Source of the DNA: Poronia punctata
Taxonomy: Eukaryota; Ascomycota; Sordariomycetes; Xylariales; Xylariaceae
DNA: 64,000 bases
Direction: 5' to 3'
Assembly (NCBI GenBank): GCA_022579005.1
Contig: MU401659.1
Coordinates: 1 to 64,000 of the forward strand
Part shown: one piece after another, positions 1-11,400 of the stretch
Layout: each line of letters starts with the position of its first letter
Numbering within the stretch: position 1 is the stretch's first letter
Notes under the pieces: model-generated
The model's input: only the letters and a program-made list of their open reading frames with translations
Database searches by the model: none
What the model was told of the DNA's origin: nothing
Translations under genes and position numbers: made by a program

Positions 1-245
1 ATACTATTAAGCTTTAATAATAATAATAAGCAATATAAAACTTTTAATTATTAAAACTAGCATAAATAGCTAAATTATATATATTAATTAATATATATAT
101 AAAAAAGTAAAACTTTTTTTTTTTACAAAATTTATACATACTAAATAAGTAAAGAGAAACCCCTTATAAAAAAACCTTTTTTTTTATAGTAGTCCTTACT
201 ATAGCCGTATAACTTCTACTATATAGGCATTATATTAATTCCTAT
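1..245. repeat. AT-rich decayed repeat at the left edge
   Basis: This stretch is almost pure A/T with long A and T runs, and it changes abruptly to balanced coding sequence near position 245-260. The junction falls inside a cytochrome P450 gene, so this is probably the edge of a RIP-decayed transposon. No terminal repeat or target duplication can be seen because the window cuts it off. Confidence 0.6.
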
Positions 246-261
246 TATCTTATGACTTATT

Positions 262-1690
262 AGATCTAACAGTTGTAGCTTGTCTGCGGTCCACTTCATA
301 ATGCCTACGGGGTTGTACAAACGCATGGTTTCGTACATGATTGACAGACACCGCTTGAGACGTGGGAATTCGGCCTGGTAGTCCCATGTAGAAGGGTCTC
401 GGTCACCGAAGACAGCCTGTATCTCCTCTGATATCCAATCTTGCACGTGAGGGTGAGCAGACAAAAAGTAAATGGCAAAGGTAAATGTGTTGGCAGTCGT
501 GTCGTGTCCCGCGAAGCTGAATGCGAACATGTTCCCATATATTTCATTTTCCGTCAGCGCTCCGCCCTCTTCCTGCGATTCCCGGATGAGCATCGCTAAG
601 AGGTTATGATCTGTCTTCCGATTTTCGACTCTTTGACTCGTCATCAGCAGTGGACATGAAAACGCTTGATGATGCTATTGATTGATTTACTCACAAAGCC
701 CGTTTCTCCTTTTCGTACACGTCTGTCATATAGGAACGAAATGTGACCCAGGCCTGGTGGACAAGTCGAAATCTCTTTGGTAGCCAAGGATAGGAGATGA
801 ATTTGGTGCCAAAAGCCAATATCAAAACGCAATTCTCGAGAATATATTGCAATGATGATTTGTAATTTGCCGACGGGCTGGCCGTATTGTCATGAGGTTC
901 AAACTTGAAAGACTGGCCGAAGGCAGCCCTTGAAAGCACATGGAGAGATAATGTACGCATGTCGTCGGCCGCAGATGTAAGCGAAGGGATTCCGGTCCAG
1001 TAATGCAGCATGTCCTGGGCGAGGACAATTGTTTCCTTCCATACAACTGCGTTGTTCTGCTCATTGAAACAGCGAGTCGCTATTCTTCGCTGTACTTTCC
1101 ATGATTCCCCCTCAGCCTAGCGTATCACTCGTATCAGCAAACATGGAACTACTAAAGACCACGCCGATGGCAAGGGGAGCCGGGTGTGGGGAGCGTACAG
1201 ACGATATATTAGGGCCGAAGACATCAAGGATCTCTACATGAACAATCAATCAGCTCCGAAGACATTTTCCGGCTGCCGGCTTCTTCAACATACCAGAGAT
1301 GAACACGGGTCGGGGAAAGTCGGCAGGTCTCTTAAAGATGGACATCAGAGTATCAGGATCATTGATGTATATCCAGTTCTTGAAGGGTGTAACTAGCACC
1401 CAGAAATCACCCATCTCATGATGCGATTTGAATCTATCCTTCAATTCCCAGCTACGCCAATTGTACCTAGTGAAGCTGTTATCGCCGAAAGGTAGGCGAC
1501 GTATGACAGATAGAACCTTGCGGTCGACAAGAACCCAGAATGGATTGAGCGGACTGATGGGGATGAAACGTATGGGGACGCCAATCGTACGAGCAGCAGA
1601 GTAGTTCTTCAGAAGACTCAGACACGTGCTGATAATCAGGTACAATGTCCCTAGAAAAGGGACTAAAAGAATTGTTGTAAACCACTCCAT
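262..1690 (-). pseudogene. Cytochrome P450, truncated before the heme-binding region
   Basis: This is a minus-strand fungal P450 in four exons: 1690-1294, 1233-1199, 1116-695 and 636 to about 262. All GT-AG junctions keep the frame. I chose the Met at 1690 because a single membrane anchor follows it; an upstream in-frame Met at 1825 would add an unusual second hydrophobic stretch. The product has the N-terminal anchor, the C-helix segment with ESWKVQRR, the I-helix oxygen-binding motif AGHDTT and the K-helix ExxR (ETMR). A few residues after KWTADK the reading runs into AT-rich DNA. The PERF segment and the heme-ligand cysteine loop are missing, so the enzyme cannot work as encoded here. The missing 3' end might lie beyond the left edge, beyond an insertion. 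It is probably a tailoring oxidase of the neighbouring polyketide cluster. I am sure of the family but not of its substrate. Confidence 0.85.
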
Positions 1691-2289
1691 CGAGATTGAT
1701 GCTGTACAGAATAGCGCAAATTTAATAGAGCAAATTGCAAAATGGACGGCTTGAGTGCAAGCAAAGAGGACGCAACAACCGATGATGACAGACGAAAAGA
1801 TATTTGCTAGGAGGCCGGAGAACAAGTCGGTTTGGATGACGGGCCGGGGCCCGGGGGGCAGACAGGAAAGGGGCCTGCAGGGGCACAGAAAATTGAGCCT
1901 CTATTTTTTCCAAGCAAAGCGAGTGTTGCATTAAACAAACAATGTGATACCTACGTTCCTACTATTATCTGACAGGCGTAGCCCATCATGCTGCATGCCT
2001 TTCCATGCAGCGGTCTGAATTTCAAGCCCTGCAAATTTGGTCGGCTTGGCTCGGTGCATTCAACATTTTGCATCTAACCAAAATGGGAAAGGCGTTTTAA
2101 CAGCGTCACTAGACCCTGTACCTGGCTTGTTCTATACAAGCTCCTTGTTGGATCCTGCCGGCCTAATCACCCGTCTCAGGTACGTTCTTGGAAGTAGAAT
2201 AATATCTTGTTTGTAACTAACAAGCCAAGGTTAATAGACAGATAGGAAGCAGTACGGTTCTGATAAACCTTTGCTTTTAAGAGCCGGTA
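1691..2289. other. Gene-free stretch upstream of two P450 remnants
   Basis: This is balanced-composition DNA between the 5' end of the minus-strand P450 and the first recognisable codons of the plus-strand P450 remnant. It would have held both promoters. I see no convincing gene; the short reading frames here lack family features. Confidence 0.5.
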
Positions 2290-3801
2290 TTGCTCGGTTT
2301 TTTATCACCACTAACCCAGAACACGTGAACATAATTCTCAGAAACTCTAAGAAGATGACAAACCTGCCTGTAACAACATGGGCGATGCGTCATCTCACGG
2401 GCGTCCCCGAAATTGCGGTACAACTGTTCTAGGCAGATGTAGGCAGATGATTCTGGTGTGATGGCAATTCTGCGCAAAGGGAGTCAAGTAGCTCCTGAGC
2501 GCAGGCTGAAGTTCCTGGCGGGCCAACCCCTAAGGAAGTTCCTGGCTGCGGATCACTTAGTCGCACTCAACAAGAACTATCTTCGGTTTCTCATCCGTGG
2601 ATTCGATTCTTTCGAGGTTTCTGACCAGTGGGTCTCAAGTCCAGATCTCTATGCGCTGATTTAACGGATTAGTATTTGTCTTACCGTCAAGGCGCTAGTT
2701 AGCACCAAGATATTTGACATCTATCCAGGCCTTATTGAGGATCTGATCTTGTTCTAATCCCGTACCCCACAGTTCTTTTGTTGCATTCTACTATAGTTAA
2801 TTCCTTGTGCGCAAGATGCCTGCGGGCGGTTAATAGAAGGAATTAAACGTTGGCATAGTTATGCCTCCGAGCACTGCGATATAAATGAGACTGGCCCTGA
2901 TGACCCTGACTAGGAGCCAGTTTTTGGCACCAAGATGATAAAAACAAGACAACAATACTCGTTGAAAGTCAAAGAGATGACACCTGATGCAATAGCAGCC
3001 GAGGATCTTGGTCTCCTATTTGCGTGCGTAACTTCTTTAGATATTCGTTTGCAGCCCTATCCAAGACTAACAGTGCAAGCAGTGCCACTTCAGATGTCAT
3101 CATCACTTCCACCTTCTGGTTCACATTTAAAGTTCTTAAAGATCGTCATCTACTCGATGCGCTTCTGACAGAGATCTCTGAGTCCATGGTGAACTTCCGG
3201 GAAGGCTTGGTATTAATACCTACTTTGACTGGCAAATCATTGATGCAGTCAGTATACGCCGAAATACTTCGCCTCTACAGCGCCTCAGGGGTCGTCCGCC
3301 AAGTTCAACAGGACAATGTGCAATTTGCCGGCTATTCCACTCCCACTCCCAGACACAGTTACATAGTTGCATATGGCCGTGCAATGGCATTTGACAACAC
3401 CAGTTGGTTTCGAGCCGGGAGACAGCTGAATAAACCGCTCGAAGAGTTTGACCCAAAACGATTCCTCGTAGACTCCGATTGGACACGACCCCAACCCACT
3501 CAAGAATCCAGGGAAATTTTAAAACAAAGGGAATCGAAGACTGTAACTCCTTCTAAAGAGAAACTGGCAGGACGTCACTTCTCCATGGATGGTCTGCTGG
3601 GATTTTGGATACCTTACGGTGGAGGTGAGAACATCTGCCCTGGGCGTCATTTTGCAAAACACAAAATAATGTTGACCTTTGCGGCATTATTGACGCAAAT
3701 TTGAACTTGAACTGCCGGTTCCTGATCCCAAATACAATTCTCCCCGACCTACTCTAGGCCACAAGCCGTTTGGTGCTCTTCCACCGCTATCTAAAGCATG
3801 A
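2290..3801 (+). pseudogene. Cytochrome P450 pseudogene with RIP-like stops and a frameshift
   Basis: This plus-strand P450 is readable almost end to end but broken repeatedly. From about 2312, TNPEHVNIILRNSKK resembles the region before the B-C helices. Frame 1 from 2458 then continues through an in-frame TAA at 2662-2664, further stops near 2755 and 2794, and a TAG at 2911-2913 where the family context (DPD-stop-EPVFGT) suggests a former Trp. A small intron can be inferred at about 3025-3055. The C-terminal half is well kept: ExxR in YAEILRL, and the heme loop PYGGGENICPGRHF with its cysteine. Near 3702 a one-base shift separates the ORF from the proper tail, which reads ELELPVPDPKYNSP and PFGALPPLSK, then TGA at 3799-3801. 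The stops fit C-to-T or G-to-A changes (CAA to TAA, TGG to TAG). The overall style is the fungal CYP7/oxysterol-hydroxylase-like type. It is non-functional. Confidence 0.85.
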
Positions 3802-4698
3802 CCTGGCAGCTTGACGGTTCCGTTTTTCTTAATACAGTGCCTAAGTAGGTTGATAGGCCGATAGCAAAACGGAGGACTAGCGGCTACGAAATGTAGGCTG
3901 CAAAACTGGCAGGCATGCCGCACCGCCATGATAAGTCAGCACACTTTCTCGTGCCGAGTTCCTAATACTGCACAACGGTTATCTTCTGCCTTTGCCGTAG
4001 CCCCATCGGTTATCTCTGCTTGGTAGAACCCTCCGTGGGGCATAGATTATAAGGTACCTACCTAGGTATGGCATTGTTGAGGCTGGTCGGCAATCAACAT
4101 GGCAAACGTTAGTTAGGTGAAGGTATTAAAACAGAGTCAATACTGTGGCATCATTGTGTTCTTATTTAGAGTCTTCTATATAAAAGTGGCACTCCTCCCA
4201 CACCCTTTGATACAGGTAGTTTCTTTATGATGAACATGCCGACATGCCGCGCAGCATGCAACAGAAGTTCACCTTATTACCACTGTGATAGGTTAGGTGT
4301 CTTGCTAGATAGCAGTTTCCTCCAAATACACACAAGGATTCGGTGGCGACTACGATCAAAAAGACCCCTTTGCCGGCTTTTAGGTATCCTGGAAAGAAAA
4401 GTGTATCGCAGCGTTAGAAGAAAGAGCAAGCAGATACTAAGCTATGGAAAGCTAAAGGCAAGGTAAACTGCTTAAAGTATAAAACCGCTTTCGTAATGTT
4501 TGTGCCCACGTGGTGCAGAGCGTTGATTTGCCACCGCCTTCCGTCGAAGAAAAAAAAGGGAATGGTAGCATAGTAAGTAGGTACCAATCTGCGAAGTGAT
4601 GCACCTGATAGCAAAAAGGAAAAAAGAAATTGGCAAAAGCAGAATATATCGAAAAAAAAATGAGCCTCTCACTGTATCCAGTGAGGCATCGGGAATTG
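3802..4698. other. Gene-free stretch
   Basis: Several short reading frames occur but none shows a recognisable motif, splice-compatible extension or biased codon use. I see nothing that supports a gene here. Confidence 0.5.
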
Positions 4699-4771
4699 AG
4701 CCCGATGCGGGGGTCGAACCCGCAACCTTGAGATTAAGAGTCTCACGCTCTACCGATTGAGCTAACCGGGC
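4699..4771 (-). tRNA. tRNA-Lys (anticodon CTT)
   Basis: Read on the minus strand, the 73-nt sequence folds as a canonical tRNA. The acceptor stem GCCCGGT pairs with ATCGGGC (one G-T pair) and is followed by discriminator T. There is a D-arm with TAGCTCAATCGGTAGAGC. The anticodon stem TGAGA/TCTCA encloses the loop CTCTTAA, giving anticodon CTT for lysine. The T-arm is GCGGGTTCGACCCCCGC. The box A and box B promoter elements are visible. There is no intron. It lies between the P450 remnants and the PKS 3' end and has no functional link with the cluster. Confidence 0.96.
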
Positions 4772-5442
4772 GAGTGGTTTGGGGTTTCCAATTGTTGGAG
4801 GTTCAGCCGCGTACGTTGACTAAAGTAGATCCGCGCCGCCGGTTGATAGCAAACATAGAGTTGTGAATTGACGTATTATTGTTTGAATTGTCATGTCGTG
4901 AATGCGCCACAAAATGCCCGTAGAACTATTTGTGTATGGAGCCCTTAGACTAATGCTAGAAATACGGATTTATTGGGTAAATGTTTTGCCTCCTTATTTG
5001 CTGTGCTGTAGATTCAAAGTATCCCTCGAGACCGGTGGTCTTTTGTAGTGATCAAAGCGTCCTTCGGCCACTCCCAATCAAACAAGGGCACTGGACGGGG
5101 CGCTGCTATAGACTTATAAGCGGCCATAAACCGGAATAACATTGCTTCGTCATTTTCTCTCGCCACCGTTGTAATTGACCTTTGCAAAGGGGATCGTAAT
5201 ATAGGGATATCCCGCCGCGCCTATAAAGATCGATATCGCAGGGTCGGCTGGAGCAGCGATGCAATTGACATTTTCTGCATTAAGGACCCAATTGATAATA
5301 GAGTAAAAAAACGCAGAACGCATATAATTATACGCAATACTACTACTACCTAAGAGGCTTGACGATCAGGGACTTCTACAGGATTTCAGTAACACGGTTG
5401 AAGTCAACATATTGATCATATTATAAATATAAAAATATTCAA
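4772..5442. other. Gene-free stretch 3' of the PKS
   Basis: This region separates the tRNA from the stop codon of the minus-strand PKS. It should contain the PKS 3' UTR. The last about 150 bp before the stop codon are AT-rich. No coding region is supported. Confidence 0.5.
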
Positions 5443-8400
5443 TCACTCATAAAGTGTCCTTTTCCGTGCGATTGTCAGACCTGTGCTACGGATCGAAGCC
5501 TCTCCGAGTATGTCGAACAAAGAGATGTCAACGTCGAACGTTTTACCAATCCAGTTCCGCAGCTCCACCGCCGACAGTGAGTCAAGCCCATACCCATGTA
5601 GTGCTTTCTCGGGTTCGATCTTCTCTTCCGAAGTTCCGAGTAGGCTTGAGATACGTTGCGCGAGTGCCGTACAGATGACTTGGAGAACCTCTGACTCGGT
5701 TCGGGTAGTAGCCAACCTTTGCGTGATACTGGAAGCTGACGTTTGATCGGGCTTTGTGTCACCCGTATCTCCCAGTTGGAGCGGGATGTGGTGCATGTGC
5801 CTCCAAAACGGTTGAGACATAGTAAACGGAATGTCATCGGTGTGCTTCCAATGCGATGGGGGACGTACGCCTATTATGACTTGCTTCCTAAGATGCGAAT
5901 TCCCGCTTGCTTGAACTCTCGTTTCGAGGTGTGCATCGAGAAGAGCGTATATTTCTTTCGTATGCAGCGTTTCGATGGGTAGAGTGCGTTGGTATCCTGA
6001 TACCAGATCCTGTCTTCCGAGCAGGTGTCCTTCATCTTCAACCGCTCCAAGGTCTATGGAAAGGCCAGACAGGCCTATTGCGACACGGTGGTGTGCCAGA
6101 GCGTCTTGGTATGTGTTTCCTGCGTTGTAGGCCGCAAGCGAGATGCGGCCAATAATGCCGGCTATAGAGGACATAAGAACGAAGAAGTCCAAGTCTGTAG
6201 GAAGTTCTGTGTGTAAGTTCCAAGAGCCTGTGACTTTCGGATCAAGTGTCGCTCGAAAGTCTTCTAGCTTTACTTTCTCAAAAATGGCTTCCTGTGAAAG
6301 CATTAGTAAATTGGCCGTGTTGTATTGTCTGATGAGTGATTGACCGTCATCACCATTGTAGCCTGGATACATCCTTTGATCGGCGGCATCGTTTTGGAGC
6401 AGTCAGTTAGGACTTTAGCCAAAGCCTCTCGACTCGTGATATCGCACTTTGGAGCTTCAAGTCGGGCGCCGACTGCTTCCAGCTCCTTCAACAGCTTAAT
6501 CGCATCCGGGCCTACAGGGCCTGATCGGGAGAGAAGAATCAAGTTTCTCGCACCGCGGGCTACAAGCCAACGGGCGAGTGACCTACCAAGGCCCCCAAGA
6601 CCGCCAGCGACGATATAGGTTGCCTCTGAGCTAAGTTGGTACGAAGGCCTTACTGGCACATTGATCTAAGCCACCCGTTAGCCAGTAATCTGTCATCATA
6701 TGCTAACAGAGTGCGAAATGCAGTCCAACACCACTTACCTCGATCTCGTCCATATTGTCAAACTCGACGATCACCGCCTCTGGACTTTCAGCTAGTTCGA
6801 GACAGGCAAGAGCGTCTTTAATGCCCGAAGCTGGAAAGGTGGCTGTTCCGTATCCGGGATAATCAGCATCTTTTACGGACCGTGACGAACAAAGACGCAA
6901 TATTTGGTCCATCGCCCCGGCAGTTGGCAAGTCAAGAGTCTCCTGGAGTTGGTCGACAAGAATAACGGATGTAGATATTACTGTGCTTCCAACAGAATGC
7001 GTACCTTGTATCCCTTGGTTGGACGAGAGCTTGAATAGGATGAACTGGCCAGTGGATTTGAGGCATTCCATGAATCGAGACACTGGCGGGCCCTGTTCGA
7101 CTCCGACTAAGACGTCAAACGAGTGTTTCCATCTTGAACTGAGCACTGTTCCGCTCCTAAACCAGGTCTTCGGAAGTACATTCTCAGAGGGGAGATTCAG
7201 GTCCTGCTGAATCCGTAATGATTCTTCCTCATCCCATGCCGTTGCCCATATCTCGGAGAAGCCACAGTCCTTTAGCAGCGTGATGAGTGCTTTGCCAATC
7301 GGGCTCGCCGCTTCTTCGACGAGGATGCTGCAGCTTCTCCTCAGAGGCAATATCCTGGCCAGTGCTGAGTAGGCGGTCAGCATTGGCTGAATGCGAGCGC
7401 AGGCATCAGTATATGAGAGGTCGGAAGGGAGTCGTTTGATCTGATTAGGTCGCACCCACAGCTTGGAACATAGCAGTCCCCGGCCATCGACGCAAACACG
7501 ATCGCCGGCGCGGAATGGAGAGTCCGAGGGGCTTTGAAGAACAAATCCCGTACAGAATCGCCCCATCTCGACAGAATCACTTAAAGACCCCGAGGTCGAG
7601 GTGCGCTCCCACGCCTGCAGAGAGACCGCGCGGACCATGATGTGAATGACAGATCCCGGAGTAGGTGTATGCTTGGAAGCGTCCATCTCCAAGAACTGCG
7701 GCATGTCGAGGCAAGAAGGGGAGGATGCAAAGATGAATGGATTGAGGTTCTTCAGCTGGGCTTTATATGGCTGGTGGGATACAAGACGCGCGTTCACCAG
7801 TAGCTTTACGGAACTGGCGTCGACAAGCCGTCTTGTATGTAAGACACCATCCACCTCGATGAATTCCTCCTCGTAATTCTGACTACTCGGCTTTTCCAGG
7901 ACTTTCTCCAATACACTCGTAACCATGGCAGCGCTGCGGGCCTCTGAATGGCCTCTCTCCAGACCTAGTGTCACTAGATGAAGTCCAAAATGCTCCGAAC
8001 GCCAGGTTCTCGCGAGGCCGTCCAAAACGCCGAAGTCGGGATTCACAGGATGTCCTCCTCCCGAGGATATCCAAAGAACTCGACGCTCCGTCCGTATCAT
8101 AGCCTGTAGACCTTTCCAGGTTCGTTCATTTAACCTCTTGAATAACGGCGACCCGTAGTCGAGGAGACTTATAGCTAGGTCGTTCCTCATTTCCAGATGT
8201 CGGCTGCTGAATTCTTGCAGGGTCGAGACTGTGGGCTCACTTCCGACCATAGAGTGAATTGGGCCGAGTAACTCCCTGCATAAACTTTTCTGTTGCGCTG
8301 ATTCGTCGTCAAGTACTATCACGACGGCAGCGGGAACTTGTGGTTGACTGATAGGGGTTGCTGTGTCCTCGATGGCTGTCGAGATGATCCAACCGGATTG

Positions 8401-11400
8401 TGAAACAGTGGCTTGCTCCGTGTCATCCAGGCCAATATCTATGCCTGAGAACCCTGTTTTCCTGAGCAGAGTGTCCCATTGGTGTTTTGTAATATTTGGT
8501 GAGAGTATCCGGTTCTCATCGACCCCAAGCCACCATCCCGGCAAGAGTCCGAAGACGAACCCTAGGGTCCATCCAGCCGTCTCAAAGACCTCCTGAATGA
8601 CTAGCTTACCCCCAGTTTTGAGTGCTTTCCTTACATTGCGCATTGTGTTTTCCAAATTCGAGGTGACGTGCAGCACACTGGCTGCTAGGACGAGGTCGTA
8701 TTGTCCGTGCTGAAACCCTTGCCGGGCGAAATCTAATTCCATGTCCAGGTTCCCAAAAACCATCTGTCCAGCATGGTTTTTGAACTCCTCCTTCATGCTC
8801 ACAAATGTTGTTGGAGATATGTCTGTGAAGTGATACCGATCGCATCTCAGCGGATCGTCGGGTGCGCGAGACGGCCCGCGTAGAGCGTCAATGAACAGGC
8901 GGGTTCCCGCACCCGTGCCTGCTCCCAGCTCAAGGATCTTCATGCCGGGACGTTGGTGAGCCAGTAGATCTATGTACGTCGATATCTGCCTTGCGCAGCA
9001 GTTCTGGTGGAACGACTCGTTGTACATGTTTGAGAAAAGGTCATCCTTCAGAATCAGGTCAAAAGTGCTGACCTCGTCATGAAAGATGGCCAGTATGTTC
9101 TCTGAGATACGCTCGTACACACGGCCGGTTGCCCCATATGAATTCTCCACGGAATTCTCGGCCCCTAAGCGGGACTTAGGATGAGTGTTGTTCTTGGGGT
9201 ATGCATCATCATCTGGCAGAGACAAATGTTTCAGATGATGGTGGGCCCACGAGAGATAATGTCTTTTCCAGGACAATGCACTGCCCAAGTCATCAATCCC
9301 CGGCGAGCTTACAAGCCTTGCCAGTGTCAAGTGGACGAGCTCCTCTAGAGTTCGGGATATTCCAGAGATGGACGTTTTGGGCCTGTGACGTACTTGTAAT
9401 AGGTGACGTACTTCATCAGGACTCATCATATCAAGGGCTGGCTTGCAGTCCACGCCCATGTAAGACTGCCTTGGATTCGGGAGCTTTGGACCCAGCGGTG
9501 GCCTCTCCGTGATATCGGTCATGTGCAGTCCATCGAACCAGAGCCTCACTGCCGGCCGTGAGCCTGTGCTGGTAACCAGTGCACTACTGCTGAAGCCGGA
9601 CTTCGAGATGTGATCAATGTTTACCATACTCCGAACGCTGTTCTCCTTTGACCAACTCAACCCTTCAGCAGTGAGCCAAAGATTCTCAAGATGAGTTGGA
9701 ATACTCGTAGTGAGGGGCTTGGAACCACCGCAACTCAGGGCCGTGAATGCTGGATGGAATATTGCATCCAGTGAGATTGGATGGATGACAGCTTGGTACG
9801 AGCATTCTCTCGGACCTCTTGAGCCCGATGGCTTATGAAGGGGCACATCCGCCGCCGCGTGTTGCTTGTAAGTGAACAACTGCTTTTCCAAAACCTGAAA
9901 ATCTGGACCGTAAGAGAGACCAGTCTGTTGCAGAAGGCGGTACATGAGCCCACTTTCGACAGGGTGGTAATCCATTTCGTCATGTTTGTATTTTTGGATC
10001 AGCAAATCCTGCTGGATACTGCTCCTTTCCGTTTCCCAAGTACCCATGCGTCCGATATTATATTCAACGGAAATGATGCCTTGGCAGCTCACGACACATC
10101 CTTCGTCGACGAATGAGTAAATAGCGAAATCGTAGGTCGACGAGGTTCCTTCCCCAGTAATTCCGCTTCGAAGTGATGTCTGGACCTCTAAGCCCTGAGA
10201 GCCTGGCTTCACCAGCATGGCGGATTTGAACTGGACATCGCGGAGTGAGAAGCTGCTCACAGGCTTCCCATTATCGAGTGCCAATTGTCTAGAGGCTTCG
10301 ATCGCCATGACCAGCATCCCTGCTGCCGGGTAGATGATCGAGCCATTCACGACATGTTGCTCGATCCACGGAATGTCCGTAGTACGAATAAAGTGGCGCC
10401 AGCGGGCCTCAAGGGGGTTCCAGTCATCGGACCGCACACCGAGTAGGTCTGATGGTGGGTGGCGTCTCATCCTATAGTTTCGACTCAACCGCCCCTCATG
10501 CCAGTACCCACGCGAATGATCAAAGGGGTATTCGGGCAAGTCAACTAGGAGAGATCTTGACTGGTCACCCACCGGCTCGTTGGCTGCTCTCAAGTTAACC
10601 TCCAGCCCCAAGCAGTGGAGCTCCCCGACGAGTTGCAGCGTAGTTTCAAGAGAGGATTGCCCCCTTTTGAGAACGGACAAGTATTCGATGGGTTGCTGCC
10701 TCCGGCTCATTTTAGTAATCTCCCTTATGGAGCCCTTCAGCGCAGCATGTGGCCCAATCTCTATGATGAGGTCGATGTATGCCTTATGGCGATGACTGCC
10801 ATCGATCTTTTTGGCGTTGTTCTCCGGTGCCTCCGCACACATGAGAGAAACCGCACCGGCGAATTGAACCGGCGAGATCATATTATCGACCCAGTATTTT
10901 GGCGACTGTAGAGTCTCCGGCGTTACCCGTTCCCCTGTCACTGTAGATATCATGATAACGCTGGCTGTCGGCGCCCTCGACCCCTCCCCTATCAGGTTCT
11001 GGTATCTCTCGGAAATTTGCTTCATCTGGTCCGAGTGATAGGCAACGTCAACACGCAGTGGACGGGAGAAAACTCCTTGATTTTTCAGCTCCTCGTGCAG
11101 CTGGTATATGAGGCGTTTATCGCCAGATATCGTCACGCTGCTCGGACTATTAACGCAAGCAATAGCCAGATCGAATGAACCTGGGTCGGTGACGAAAGTA
11201 GCAAGCAGGCTTCGAGCATCTGCTTCCGAAAGCCCTACTGCTAGCATCGCTCCAGATCCACATTCATGGGCTAATTCAACCAGGGTCTGAGAGCAGCATC
11301 CCCGATGGTAAGCTAGTTTCCAGGCGAACTCTTCATCGACGTGGCCCCCAGCATAGGCTGCAGCAATTTCACCCGAAGAGTGGCCAAGGACTGCCCTCGG

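Noticed and set aside
1690..1825. Longer P450 start at 1825 adding 45 residues
   Set aside because: It would add a second hydrophobic segment before the normal anchor. The Met at 1690 fits P450 architecture better.
4227..4466. 79-codon frame left of the tRNA
   Set aside because: No motif, no signal peptide, and no splice-compatible extension.
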